The notes under the pieces are model-generated. The model made no database searches. It saw nothing but the letters and a program-made list of their open reading frames with translations, and was not told the origin of the DNA. DNA of 64,000 nt from Rebecca billardiae RCC1528 (Eukaryota > Haptophyta): NCBI GenBank assembly GCA_965240325.2, contig OZ251223.1:4092001-4156000 (forward strand), written 5' to 3'. Made by a program: the position numbers and the translations under genes. Positions 10,221 to 22,700 of the stretch are shown here, one piece after another (the first letter of the stretch is position 1; each line of letters opens with the position of its first letter).

Positions 10221-10906
10221 TGAGGAGGCGCGCGCGCACACCTGCCTGCACACCGCCACCCCGTGCCCTGCACTCCGAGGTGGGGGGCGTGAGCGGCCGC
10301 GACCGCCACGGCTCTGGCCGCCGCTTCTGCTCCGTCAACGCGCCGCCCACGAGCCGGCGCAACACGCCCGCTCCATGGACGTTGCGGCACCGCCCCTGCT
10401 GCCTCTGCACACCGTCAGGCCCGCGCAGCTCAGATGCGCCATGCGGGCTGCGTCCCTGCACCCGAGTCGCACACGAACGCACACGGCAGTCAGCACACCA
10501 ATCACCACTGTCAGTCACGCGCCATCTGCCGCCGCGAGTCGGCGCCTGCAGCCACGCGACGAAGCCCGAGGCCGCGGCCCATAGTCCGTCACCGTGCCTG
10601 CCTTGCACTCACACGTGCCTCAGTCACCGCCCTGTCTCATCGTCCCGCCCGATCAGTCGGTCGTCTCGCAGCAAGTTAAAGTCTGAATCACGACGATCGA
10701 TCCACGGCGACACAGCGGATTGCCCGTTTGTCGCCGGACGCAGCCTGCCGGACGCCGGCGGCGGCACCCTCCCGCTCGGTCTAGTTGGGTTTCGTCCCTT
10801 CTTGGGGCTTGGCCGTGGACTTTACCCACGATCATCGAGCCTCCACCGGCGGCGGCCCCCGCCGACGACAGAGCCCAGAGCCACCGGCACCGACGAGCCC
10901 GAGGCC
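10221..10906. other. Intergenic, no gene recognised
   Basis: Spacer between two co-directional plus-strand genes. A frame stays open across it in phase with the downstream WD40 gene, but its translation is Arg/Pro-rich noise. I therefore start the downstream gene at 10907. Confidence 0.5.
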
Positions 10907-12754
10907 ATGAGCGCGGCCGGCGGCCCCGTGCTGCAGATCCTGCAGCGGCGGGAGCTGGGCACCCCCTCGCCCCGCGTGGCCACCCGGCCCCTGCGCACCA
11001 ACGAGGCGTGGGCGCAGCGCTGGACGTGCACGAGCGTGCTCTCTGGCCACGGCGGCTGCGTGAATACCATCCACTTCTCAGCGGACGGGCAGCAGCTGAT
11101 CAGTGGCTCGGACGATCGTACTGTCGGCGTGTGGACCTTCTTGCGCTCGTGGGAGGGCGAGTTCCGGCAGTCGCTGCCCACGCTCCACGTGCACAACGTG
11201 TTTGACGCGCAGCCGTGCCCCGGCCGCGAGCACGTCGTCGTCACGACCGCGGCGGACGGCCTCGTGGGCGTGAGCTACATGGAGGGCGGGCGGCCGGAGC
11301 TGCTGCACGCGCAGCACAGCTCGGCCGTCACGTCCAAGCTCAGCTTCCAGCCCGGCACCCCGGACGTCTTCCTCGTCCCCTTCTCGAACGGGTACGTGCG
11401 ACTGTACGACCTGCGCGCGCCGCGCCGCGAGGTCGAGGTGCTCGCGCGCGTGTGCACGGGCGCGAATGACGTCAAGTTCCGGCCGCACTCGACGGTGCAG
11501 TTCGCCCTCGGCGCCGACGACCCGATCCTCCGGCTCTGCGACCTGCGAGCCCCGAGCGGCGCTGATGGCGAGCCCTCGGCCGCGGTCGTGCGGCAGTACG
11601 CGTCGCGGCGCGCGTGGACCGCGGACGCGGCCTCGCGCTTCCGGCGCTGGTCGCGGCTCGGGGTCGCGATCAGCGGCGTGTGCTGGTCCGAGTGCGGGCT
11701 GCGCCTGCTGGTGAACTACCGCGGCGCCGACCTCGCGCTGCTCCACATCTCCGACCGCGGCTACGCGCCGACCGCCACGAGCCACGCCGGCCACGGCAGC
11801 GAGTCCGATGACGCGGACGAGGAGCGCGCCAGCGCCGACCCGGACGCAGACAGCGCCGACGTGGACCTCACGGCGTGCGTGCGCGAGTACGAGGGGCGCG
11901 AGAACGTGCAGACGTGCTGCAAGGAGGCGGCGTTCCTCCTCGACGGCGCGTGCGTCGCCACCGGCGGCGACGACGGCTCGCTGTACGTCTGGCGCACGCA
12001 GACGGCCGCGCTCCTGCGCCGCATCGTCGCCGACCGCTGCATCGTCAACTGCGTCGCGCCGCACCCGCTGCTGCCGCTCGTCGCGACCTCGGGGATCGAC
12101 TCGGAGGTGAAGCTGTGGGACGTGGGCGACGAGCGGCAGCCCGTCGCGGACGAGGAGGCCTCGCTGCGCTCCGTCCTCCGCGGCGAGTGGAACCGGCGGA
12201 TGGGCGGCGCGCCCAACATCCCGACGCGCGAGGCGCGCGCGCGGCTCGCGCGCGCCGCGGAGCTGCGGCTGGCCGGCAACGCGCGCGCGACCGCCAAGGA
12301 GTGGCAGGCGGCGATCGGCGTGTATCGCGACGCGGAGGGCGAGCTCGACTTCATCGCGCCCACCGTGTCCGTCGGCGTCGAGCGGCGCGAGCTGCTGCTC
12401 GCGCTCTGGCTCAACCTCTCGCTGTGCATGCTGCACGTCGGCCGGCACGCCGAGGTGATCTCGCTGTGCGACCGCGTGCTCGAGCGCAACCCAAAGTCCG
12501 TCAAGGCGCTCTTCCGGCGCGCGTCCGCGCTGCTGCAGCGCAAGGAGTACGACGACGCCGAGGGCGACGTCGCCGCCGCGCTCGAGATCGAGCCGCGCAA
12601 CACCGAGCTCGCGCGGCTGCAGCGCTCAATCGCGAACGCGCAGGCCTCCCAGCGCCGCCGCGACTCGGAGCGCTACCGGCGCATCTTTGCCGAGGACAAC
12701 GACGACGCGGGCGCGAGCGACAACGCAGAGGACGGGGGCGCGAATGCCAGCTGA
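10907..12754 (+). CDS. WD40-TPR protein, DCAF8/WDTC1-like
   Basis: A 615-residue protein with an N-terminal WD40 propeller and C-terminal TPRs, as in WDTC1/DCAF-type substrate receptors of CUL4-DDB1 ubiquitin ligases. WD repeats include VLSGHGGCVNTIHFSADGQQ with SGSDDRTVGVW, SYMEGGRPELLHAQHSSAVT, FSNGYVRLYDLRAP, DPILRLCDLRAP, TGGDDGSLYVW and SGIDSEVKLWDVGDE. An acidic insert (about 290-320) separates the last blades. TPRs follow at about 440-560, with LWLNLSLCMLHVGRHAEVIS, then ERNPKSVKALFRRASALLQR and EYDDAEGDVAAALEIEPRN. The YDLRAP and CDLRAP ends of blades resemble DDB1-binding WDXR boxes. The start is the first ATG from which recognisable sequence begins. The C-terminus is acidic and unstructured. 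Function as a CUL4 receptor is inferred. Confidence 0.85.
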   Translation: MSAAGGPVLQILQRRELGTPSPRVATRPLRTNEAWAQRWTCTSVLSGHGGCVNTIHFSADGQQLISGSDDRTVGVWTFLRSWEGEFRQSLPTLHVHNVFDAQPCPGREHVVVTTAADGLVGVSYMEGGRPELLHAQHSSAVTSKLSFQPGTPDVFLVPFSNGYVRLYDLRAPRREVEVLARVCTGANDVKFRPHSTVQFALGADDPILRLCDLRAPSGADGEPSAAVVRQYASRRAWTADAASRFRRWSRLGVAISGVCWSECGLRLLVNYRGADLALLHISDRGYAPTATSHAGHGSESDDADEERASADPDADSADVDLTACVREYEGRENVQTCCKEAAFLLDGACVATGGDDGSLYVWRTQTAALLRRIVADRCIVNCVAPHPLLPLVATSGIDSEVKLWDVGDERQPVADEEASLRSVLRGEWNRRMGGAPNIPTREARARLARAAELRLAGNARATAKEWQAAIGVYRDAEGELDFIAPTVSVGVERRELLLALWLNLSLCMLHVGRHAEVISLCDRVLERNPKSVKALFRRASALLQRKEYDDAEGDVAAALEIEPRNTELARLQRSIANAQASQRRRDSERYRRIFAEDNDDAGASDNAEDGGANAS

Positions 12755-13436
12755 CGGCCCGGGCTCCCCGTCGGGGCAGCGGCATGAGCATCGGCATGCT
12801 CCATGCCATGATGTGCCGGCGGCGCGGTCAGCTTGGTGCATCACAGCAGTGATCACTCACCGACAGCCGACCGAGTTACGTGCAGACTGCCTCGGACGAC
12901 GACTTTCTCGATGACAGACAGACGACAGCGTTTTCATCAGGCGCCGCCCGGCGCGAGCGCCCCACCACCTCTGTTACCGCGCGCTGATCCTACCGCCGAG
13001 GATGCACGACTGTGACGATATGTAATATGGCGTGGGTGTCACAGCAGTAGTCAGTCAGCGCAACTATGATGGTAGTGTACAATTGGAAACTGTATGCAGA
13101 CGACTCTGCTGCTGCCCATGTGATGGGTCACGCCATCACATGATCGGACAGGGCGCGACGACGACGACGCATATCACGACCGACGATGATGATGATGCTC
13201 TGCTGCAGGCGCCGGCGGGATCGCGCGCGCTTCGTCAGCGGCGCGGATTGCGTTGATTCTGCCTCGCGCATCGTCTTCGTCGTAGTGATGCTCGTCATCA
13301 TCGTCGCACCGCAGCATGCCCGCGTCGTCGTCACGGCATCGTCGGCACGCCGCCGCCGTCGTCTCGGCTCGACAGCATGCCCAGCATCCGCGCGCCGTCC
13401 GCGCTCCGACAGCACATGCGAACGGGGAGCACGCGA
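12755..13436. other. Convergent intergenic region with imperfect GAC/GAT repeats
   Basis: This separates the 3' ends of the WD40-TPR gene and GAPN. It contains imperfect GAC/GAT-type triplet runs (about 13155-13200 and 13260-13345). Similar triplet-rich spacers occur at 56160-56310, so this may be characteristic of 3' regions in this genome. No gene seen. Confidence 0.5.
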
Positions 13437-15186
13437 TTACAGAGGGGCCATGAACTTCGAGTGGCTGGGCAGCTCCGCCGCAAGCGCGGCCGACGGTGCG
13501 TCCGTCGACGGGTACACGACCGCCGTCTCGATCGAGAAGGCGCGGATCGAGTCGTTGAGCGACATGGTGCCCATGGCGGACGCGCGCCGGCCCGAGAAGG
13601 GCACGTTGTCCGGTGAGCGACCGCACTGCAGGTTGAAGTTGATGCGGCCGACGGTGGACGAGAGCGCGTCGACGAGCGGGGCGGCGGCCTTCGGGTCCTT
13701 CGTGAAGATCGCGGCCTGCTGCCCGTTCCACGACGCCTTGAGCGCCGCGTGCACCTGCGCCACGTCCGAGTAGCGCGCGACCGGCACGACCGGCCCAAAC
13801 TGCTCCTCCTGGAAGAGCCGCATCTCCTTGGTCACGCCGTCCACGACCGCGACGTTCATCAGCGCGCCGCGCACCTCGCCGCCGCCGTACTGCGTGTTCG
13901 CGAGGCGCGCACCCTTCGAGATCGCGTCGCCGATCAGCTCCTCGAGGTACTTGGGCTTGCCGCCCTCGGGCAGCGGCGTGATCGCCACCTTCTCCTCCCA
14001 CGGCAGCCCCGCCTTGAGCGCGCCAATCTTGGCCGTCAGCTTCTCCACAAACGCGTCTGCGACCGACTCGTGCACCATCATCAGCTTGACCGCCGTGCAG
14101 CGCTGGCCGTTGTACGAGGTGGAGCCGAGCATGCACTGCTGGGCGGCGACTTCGAGATCGGCGTCGGGCAGCACGATGCCGATGTTCTTCCCCGCGAGCT
14201 GCGCGAACACCTTGAGCCGGTGCGGCTCGGGGTGCACCTTGACGAGCGAGTCGAGCGCGCCCGTGCTGCCGATGAAGCCGAGCACGTCGACGAGGCCGGT
14301 CGCCATGATGGGCGGCATCGTCTTGCGGCCCGAGCCCGTGACGAAGTTGACCACGCCGGGCGGGAGCGCCTTGGCGATCGCGTCGGCCGTCAGCGCGTGC
14401 ACGAGGCTGTGCCCGGGCGGGGTGCGCGCGCGCGAGCGAGCGTGTGAGCCGTGCACAGCGCGCACGGCGCGCAGTCTCGTGCGCGCGTGCGAGCGCCGCG
14501 TGAGCCCTCCGCGCGCGCGGCGCGCACCCGCCGGTGGTGGGCAGCTTGAGCACCGCAACGTTGCCCATGAGGAGCGCCGGGATGAGCATCGCGTACATCT
14601 CGTTGAGCGGGTAGTTGAAGGGCGCGAGGCCGAGCATCACGCCGATCGGGCCGCGCCGCACCTGGCACTTGACACCCGACGTCTCGGTGAAGCTGGTGAA
14701 GCCCATGCCGACGGCGGGGTCGGTGCGGAGCTGCTTGATCACGCCCGCGACAAAGTCCATCGTGCGGTCGAACTCCTTCGCGGCGTCGCCGGAGTTCTTG
14801 CAGATCTCCCACATGAGCGCGTTCACCAGCTCGGAGCGGATCTTGGTCAGCTCCTCGCAGTACCGCTCGATGGCGGTGATGCGCTCGGCGAGCGACATCT
14901 GCGGCCACGCGCCCTGGCCGCGGTCCCACGCCGCCGCCGCGGCCTCGACCGCCGCGACGGCCTCCTCCTCGTTCATCTGCGCGACCTTGCCGATGACGGC
15001 ACGCTCGCCCGTCGACGCGTCGTAGATCGGAGACGTGACGTCGATGACCGGGCCGGCGAAGGGGAGCTTCTCGCCGTTGAAGAACTTGAAGACACAGTCG
15101 ACCATCGGCTTCTTCGCGTACATCTCGTCACTCGGGGCGACCGACGCGGGCTCGTGCGCGGTGAGGGAGAACGCCTTTGCGGACAT
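13437..15186 (-). CDS. Non-phosphorylating glyceraldehyde-3-phosphate dehydrogenase (GAPN, ALDH family)
   Basis: Oxidises glyceraldehyde-3-phosphate to 3-phosphoglycerate, making NADPH in the cytosol without ATP. Two exons, 15186-14528 and 14406-13437, are joined in phase 2 across intron 14407-14527 (GTGCGC...CACAG), giving 542 residues. The junction restores KLPTTGG before LVHALTADAIAKALPPGVVN. Motifs: FNYPLNEMYAMLIPALLMGN, the Rossmann GSTGALDSLVK region, NGQRCTAVKLMM with the catalytic Cys, and EEQFGPVVPVA. The general-base Glu of the ELGGK motif of most ALDHs is Gln here (FAQLAGKN). An in-frame ATG far upstream (15513) would add a Pro/Arg-rich leader that I consider less likely. Confidence 0.88.
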
Positions 15187-15671
15187 GATGGTGATGACGG
15201 GGGACGGCTGGAGGATCTCGCGGTCGTGGACTTCGCGTGGTGTGGCCTGCGCTGGTGGAATCTCGGCCGGGGAACCTTTGCTACCGGCCGGTGCGCCACG
15301 GTGCCAGCCAGTCGCGAGGCCGGCAGGAATCTTTGGGGCATCTGGAGGCGCTTTTTGATCGCGTCCCGACCTTCGGCGGTACGTGCTGCCGCCGCGCCCG
15401 CCGTTTGCTCTTAGGGATGAGCCCTTCGATCGAAAGGCTTCGCGAAGGTTTGGAGGCTGCGGGAGGTGCGCTGGCAGTGGGCAGGGGGCGGACGGCGGGT
15501 CACTTTGGTTCATCAGGCAATTATTGTAGAAGATTTGGGCATCTTTGGCTGCGGTGGATTCCCCCTGGCTAAAGAGCTCATCAGTATTTATCAGCTAAAA
15601 TTATACTTACTTTGAACTTCCGCCGCACGATGGCCAGCGCACCGCGGTCGGGGCGGCCGCGCACGCCTCCC
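15187..15671. other. Intergenic, upstream of GAPN
   Basis: Contains the GAPN promoter side and the 3' flank of the glucan synthase gene. A moderately AT-rich patch lies at 15565-15615, just past the glucan synthase stop codon. No gene seen. Confidence 0.45.
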
Positions 15672-18600
15672 TCAGCTGGCTGCCTCCTCGTCGACCTCGA
15701 CGTCGTCCTCGGGCGACTCGCGCAGCGCGAGCACAAAGTCGGGCAGCGCGTTGAGCAGCACCGGGTCGTGCTCGGGCACGCTCTGCCGACCGGAGCGCTG
15801 CCGATCGGAGCGCGGCGGCGCCCACGCGCCGCCGAGCATCCCAAAGCGCGTGGTGCGGCCGGAGGAGGACGAGGGCTGGCGCGCGCTGCCAGGATCCGCC
15901 GCGCTCGGCGACGCCACCGGCTGGGGCGCGGGCCTGTGCGTGGGCACGAGGAAGGGCACGACCGCGGACACGGACGTGCGCCGCTCGTTGAAGACGGTGA
16001 GGGAGCGCTTGCGCGGCTGCGTGATGCCGTCCGCCTGGCTGGCGAAGACGGCGCCGCCGTCCGACTCCTGCCACTCGAAGGGCAGCGCGCGCATGATGAG
16101 CAGCGTGTGCGCGTACCGCACGCCCGGCACGCACGCCAGCAGCGCGGACGGCAGCACGACGAGCAGCAGCATCAGCGTGTCGGTCAGGAGCGCGTAGCTC
16201 GCGAGCGTGTCGCGCACCGTCGCGTGCGCGTGCGCGCGCGCGGCGCGCGCGAGCGCCGCCGGCACGCCGCGCGCGCGCGCCGGCTGCGCGGGCGGTGTCT
16301 CCGCCGGCGTGAGAACGATGGCGGGCGTCGTGCGCGCCGAGTCGTCCCACTCGGCGCCGCCGCCGTGCGCGCTCGCGCCCGAGCCCGAGGGCGCGGGACC
16401 GGCGCGCGGGCCGGTCGAGGCCGCGGCCGCGGCCGCGGCCGCGACGATCGCCGCCGCGCGCTTGGTCGGGGGCTCGTCGTGGGGCACGGCCCAGGCGAGG
16501 AGCTCGCAGCAGGCGGACACGCCCAGCGCCATCACCACCAGCACGAGCCCGCCCTGCCCGACCTCGCGCGCCGTGAGCGGCGCGGGCGCGGCCGGCGCGC
16601 ACGCCGCGCGCGCGCGCAGGCTGGCCGCGGCCGGCGCGACGCCCCCGCACGCTCGGTGCGCGAGCGCCAGCGCCGTGTGTACCGCGGCGGCGAGGGCGGC
16701 GAGCAGCACGAAGCGGCCGTCGCGCGGGCGGCCGTCCGGCAGCGCGCGCAGCGCGGGCCCGAGCACGCCCACCAGCAGCAGCTGCGCCACGGGCGTCGCG
16801 AGCAGCACGAGCTCGGCCGCGCCCGCCAGCTCGGGCGCGAGCGCTGCGGGCTGCCAGCCGGGCTGCGCGCCGCGCGCGCCGGCCGAGAGCGGCGACCACG
16901 CGTGCGGCAGCAGGGTGAGGAAGGCGACGAGCGCGAGCGTGCGCCGGCCGGGGCAGAGCGCGCTGCGCACCGAGCGGCGGCGCGCCTCGGCGTACCCGCC
17001 CGCGCGCCACCGCCGCCACCCCTCCTTGCCCGGCTCGAGCACCCAGCGCGCCCAGCCCCGCACGTCCTCCGACCAGATCGCCTGCAGCGAGAGGTGTCGC
17101 GGGTTGAACACGAACGGCGAGTACACCCACGAGAAGCAGACGAGGCCGACGAAGGCCCAGAAGCCCGGCTGCGGGTTCACCACCACCTCGGGCCGGCTCG
17201 CGAGCGCGAGCGCCGCCATCGCGCCCAGCGCCGCGCCGGGCAGCATGCACGGCACGCCGAACGATCGGTACAGCTCAGCAAACGGCTGCCGCTCGACGCC
17301 AAAGCCGCGGCCGGTCGCAATGTACGCCGCGCCGCCCGACTCGAGCTCGCGGCGGAAGGCGTGGCCCTGCAGCTGCGTCTGGAAGGAGAAGAAGGCCCAC
17401 GAGCCCGTCGCGAGCTGCAGCGCGAGCCTGCGCGCCGCGAACCACACGCCGCGGCTCAGCGCCGACTCGGCGAACAGCGGCAGCGCCTGCGCCATCACAA
17501 ACAGCAGCACCAGCGGACCAAACTGCGCGTCCACGAGCGCGCCGCCGATCGCCGCGCGCGACGCGTCGGGCGGCGGCTCGGGCAGCCCGTCCGCGCCGCG
17601 CAGCGCCGCGTCGCTCAGCGCGTGGTACAGCAGCGTGGCCACGAGGCAGCCCACCGCCGCCTCCTGCAGCAGCGGGTTGAGGTAGAAGCCGACGTGCGCG
17701 TAGTACACGCCCAGCATGCGCGGCAGCGGCAGCCGCGTGCCAAGCCGGAACGACTGGCGCGTGAGCGTGACCTCGCCCGCGCCGCGGCTCAGCTTGGAGA
17801 TGAACTTCATCTGCGAGGCGAAGGACATCTCGCGCCCCTTGCCCAGCTGCATGTACTCGCGGTGCACCACGCGGCCCCCCCTGAGCGTCAGGTCGAACCC
17901 GGCGAACACATCCTCGCTCAGGTTGAGCCCCTTGGTCGCCTTGGAGACGCCGCCCTGCGCCATCATCGTGAGCTTGTCCATGATGTCGGGGTGGCCGTAG
18001 TACTGGCGCGAGAGGAGCGGCCAGTCCATCGTGCGCTGGATCATCGAGCCGAAGACGAACTCGGAGGCCGCGGCGAACTCCGCCACCGAGCCCAGCCCCG
18101 AGTAGACGTGCTCCTTGAAGCCGACGATGTGCACGCGCTGCTCGCGCGCCGCCTCGCCCGGCGGCGCGCGCGCGCGCTCGTCCTCGGCCGCCTCGTCGAG
18201 CGCCGCCGCCGCCTCGGCGAGCCCAAACTCGCCGAGCGCGTTGCAGATCTTGAGCGCCTCCTCGAGGTAGCCCTCCTGGTTCGCGTCGATCGTCTGCACC
18301 AGCCGGCCGCGCACGAACGGCAGCGCGACGTTCTGGTTGTCCCCCTTCCCGTCGCCGAGGATCGGGTGGCCGGGCAGCCGCACGCGCTGCCGCGGCTCGC
18401 GCCCGCCGTCCGGCGTGACGGGGCAGGTGCCGTCGATCAGCACGGAGTAGTAGGCGGTGCCGCCGCCCTCCTCGGGCACCTCCTCGATGTACGCGATCGC
18501 GAGCCGCGGGAACTCGGCGAGCAGCGCGTGCGCGCCCTCGCGCATGTGCGGCGCGAACGCGTGGTACCGCTGCATCGCCACCACGCACTGGAACTTGGCC

Positions 18601-18780
18601 GCGACCAGCTCGGAGCGCTGCTCGGCCGAGAGGTCGGGCCGCTGCGTCGCGAGCAGCAGCTCGAGCGCGCGCTCGTACTGCATCATGCCGCGCACGGTGC
18701 GGTACAGCGTCTGCGTGTGCATCGACGCCCACTTGCGCAGCGAGAGCAGCGCGTCGGGGCCGCCCGCCTCCGCGTCGGCC

Positions 18781-18832
<52 letters not shown>

Positions 18833-19763
18833 GGCTGAGCAGCGCGGCCGCCGCCCTCGCCCACAGCGCGCGGCCGGTGCGCGCGGCCGGGCGGTCGGCC
18901 GAGGCCGCGCTGCCACGCGCGCTCCCCGCGCCGCCGCCGCCGTGAGCGCCGGCCCCAGCGCCGCCGTGAGCGCCGGCCCCAGCGCCGCCGTCGGCGCCGG
19001 GCTCGGCGTCCGGCTCGGCCGCGCCGCCGCCTTCCGGCGGCGCGGACGGCAGGCCGGCGCGCACCGCGCGCGCGGTCGCGGCCGCGTGATGCTCGCCGAG
19101 CGCGGTGAGCTTGCGCGTGACGGCGCTCCAGATGCGGTGCCAGTGCGCGTCGCCGATCCGGCCGCGGAAGCACTTGAGCTCGGCGGGGAAGTACTCCATC
19201 AGCAGCGAGATCAGCGTCTGCGACCCCTCCTCCGCCTGCGCGACCGCGGCGGCGACCACCTGCCGGAAGGCGACGGATGAGCGGCGCGGCGCGGACGCGC
19301 GCGCGCGCGCCGGCTCGGACGCGCCGAGCGCGCGGCGCCAGCGCTCGGGCGACGCCGCCGAGGCCGCGCTGCGCTGCAGCACCGCCGCGGGCCTCGCCCG
19401 CCTCGACTTTGCAAACAGCTCCTCCTCCGACGTGACGATCGTCTCCCCGTAGTGCGGCACGAGCACCGTGAACGACGGCATCGCCTCGACCGGGCTGGGC
19501 GCGGGCAGCCGCATCCGCAGCGACTGGCGGAGAGAGAAGAGGCGGCGGCGCGCCTCGGCGGAGCGAGGCATCGCGGCGCGCCGCGCCGCCGCGCCCAGCC
19601 CGCGCTGGAACAGCGGCGGCGGGATGAACCCGCTCGGCGGTTCGCCGCCGCCGCCGCCGCCGCCGCCGCTGCCACTGCCGCCGTGCTGCGCGCGCGCGCG
19701 CTCGGCCACATCCGCCGCGGCCGCGGCAGACGCGGCCGCGGCGCTGCCGCCGGCGCCGCCGGC

Positions 19764-19794
<31 letters not shown>

Positions 19795-22700
19795 CCGCCG
19801 CCACCGCTGCCGCCGCTCGAGCGAGCGCCGTCGTCGGCGGCGGCCGCGGCCTCGGCGCCGTCGGCGGGTGCTTCTGCCGGGGTGTAGACCAGCCGCTGCA
19901 GCTCCTGCACGGAGAGCAGGTCCTCCTCGAACATGGACGCGCACACGGCGTTCCAGAGGGAAGCCCACGCGCGCTCGAGCTCGGCGCTCAGGTGCGGGCC
20001 GAGGGCGGAGGCGAGCGCGGCGCGGCGCGCGCGCGGCGCGAGGCCGTCTCCGAGCGGGAGGCACTTGGCGGCGAACGCGCGCGGCAGCTCGGCCCAGCTC
20101 GCCGGCTTGGGCCCGCCGCCGGGCGGGTAGTTGATGTACAGCCCGCGCGCCAGCCCGACCGCACACACGCCGAGCACGTACCACGCGTACGTGGAGGCGC
20201 AGTGCACGAGGGCGGTGCTCGCCCACACCCACGCCTCGGCGAGGAGGCGCGCGAGCAGGCGGCGCGAGGCGAGGACCTGCAGGCCGAGGCCGGCGTCGAG
20301 GAGCGGGCCGAGCGGCTCGTGCGCCTCGAGCCGCCCCGACGCCTCCACCGCCGCGCGCAGCAGCACCGGCGCCTCCGCCGCGGCCTTGCTCAGCAGCACC
20401 GCAGCCCAGAAGCCCCACACCCACTTGGCCGCGCCGCGCGGCGTGCGCGCGTTCGCGTCGAGCTGCACGCGGCCCTCGAGCGAGGGCTCGATGGAGACGA
20501 GGAGGGTGGCGCGGAGCGCGCACGCCGCGGAGTAGCACAGGTACGCGGCACGCAGCGGGCCGAGCTCGGGCCAGCCCAGCGTCGCGCCCAGCAGCGCCCA
20601 CTGCGTGCAGTACGGCAGCGAGCGGCCCCAGCCGAGCAGCACGCGCGCCGCGCTGAGCTCGGGCCGCACGCGCGTGCTCGCGAGGTCGGCGGCGGTGCCG
20701 AGCAGCCCGGGGGCGAGCAGCGCGCAGAGCGGCGCGGCGCGCGTGCTCATCAGCTCCCACGCCGCCGCCCAGCTCCCGCCCGGCTGGAAGGCCGCAAACG
20801 CGCCCAGCACCATCAGCCACAGCGACGCGGCGTGATACGCGCCCACGCGGCCGAACGAGGCGACGCAGCAGTGCCACGAGTGCACCTCGACGTGCGACTT
20901 GGCCGCGCCGAAGGTGGCGGCCCAGTCGGCGTCGGCGAGGGCCATCCACCGCTCGGACGCGGGGTAGTCGATCACCGCAATGCCCTCGGTCGTCACCACC
21001 CGTCGGATCGACTCGGGCGCCCAGAAGAGCTCGTTCAGGTCGTCGTAGTTGGCGCGCGCGCCCTCGCCGCCCTCGGGCCGCGGGCGCTCGCGCGGCCGCC
21101 CCGCGCCGTCGAGCCCGTCGTACGACAGGCCGAAGATGTGCGACCAGAGGGGCAGCACGTACCGCTCCAGGTACATGTTGGGCGGCACGCCGCCCGCGTC
21201 GGCAAAGAGGGAGTGCGCGAGCGCGGGCGCGACGCGCGGCGTCGCCGCCGGCATGGAGCCCGCGGCGGACGCGCGCGCCGCGGCCGAGGCGCGCGCGCCG
21301 GCGCCCTCGGACGCGCCGCCCACTGCCGCGCCCGCCGCCGCCTCCTCGACGCCCTCGCTCGAGAGCTGCTGCCACCGCCCGCGCCGCCCGAAGCCGAGCG
21401 CGCCGAGCGCGGAGAGTCGCGAGGCGCGCGCGCGGCGCGTGCGCAGCACGCCACCGGGCGTCTTGCCGGCCGGCGACGCGTCGAGCGCGCCGTCGGCCGC
21501 GCCCGGCGGCGGCGGCGCGCGGTGGCGGCGCGCGCACTCGAAGAAGAAGCACAGCGCCTCGGGGCAGAAGCGCACGTTGCCCGCCTCCGCCCAGATGCAC
21601 AGGTACAGCGCCATCTCCCGCACGCGCTGCGAGTGCGAGGGCGCGTGGTACGGGACGTGCGCGCCGCGCCCTCCGCCGCCGCGCGCGCCCCTGGCGGGGA
21701 CGAGGCCGGACGAGGCGTACAGCCAGCGCTCGAAGGAGGAGAGCATCGCGTCGTGCAGCTCGCGCGCGGCGATCCGCTCGTTCCCCAGCGCCGCCGCCTG
21801 CGCGCCCCACAGCGACAGCAGGTGCTCCCGCTGCGCGCGCGCCGAGTCGGCCTGGAAGCCGAACTGCAGCCGCAGCGACTCGAAGAGCGAGCACACGCCC
21901 GCGGCCGTGGCGGGCGAGAGCGCGGCGCGCGGCGCGGTGCGGCACAGCGCCGGGCGCGGCGGGGCGGAGGGCGCGGCCGGCGGCGCGGCCGGCGGCGCGG
22001 CCGGTGGCGCGCCGAGCGCGCCGCCGCGCGCGCAGCTGCCCGGCCGCGCGCCGCCGCCCTCGCCGCCCCCGCCGCCCTTGCTGTCGAGCGAGGGCGAGAG
22101 GACGAACGCACGCACCGCGTTGGCGTCCGCATCGGCACGGGGGCCGGCGGCGCCCTCCGCGGCGGCGGCGGCGACGGTAGCGGCGCCGGGCGTGGCGTGG
22201 CGCTCCTCGGCGGCGGCCAGCCCGCCCTCCGCGCCCTCCGCGCCCTCCGCGTCCCGCGCACCAGCCCAGTCCGCCACGCGCGGTGCGGCGCGCGCGCGCG
22301 CGGCGCGGCGGCCGCGCGCGAGCGCGGCGCGCGCGGCGAGTAGCGTGCCGGCCGCCGCGCGGCGCGCGCGCCCCGCGGCGCGCCGCCGCGCGCCCGGCCG
22401 CGCGCAGCAGGCGAGCAGCAGCGCGCCGGCCAGCGCCGCCGCGCCGAGCGCGAGCAGCCGCGGCGGCCTGCGGCGCGCGCACGCGCTCGCGCGCGTGAGC
22501 GTGTTGCAGCACTCCGCGCCGCCCGTCGCCGCCTCGGACCACGCGGCCAGCACGTGGTTGGCGCGCTGCGCGACCGAGCAGCCGCCCAGCCGGCCCTCGG
22601 GCTCCACGTCCGCGCACGCCGCGGCCGCGGCGGCGGAGCGGCCGGGCAGCGCGGCGCGCGCGCACTGCCTGCGGATGAGCAGCTTGAGGGACTCGACGCT

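Noticed and set aside
9269-10906. Long upstream extension of the WD40-TPR reading frame through the alanine dehydrogenase gene
   Set aside because: The translation is Arg/Ala/Pro-rich with no motif and overlaps a clearly real enzyme in another frame. Recognisable sequence starts at the ATG at 10907.
18780-18832. CRISPR-like or satellite repeat
   Set aside because: It is a plain coding triplet run without spacers, in a eukaryotic gene.
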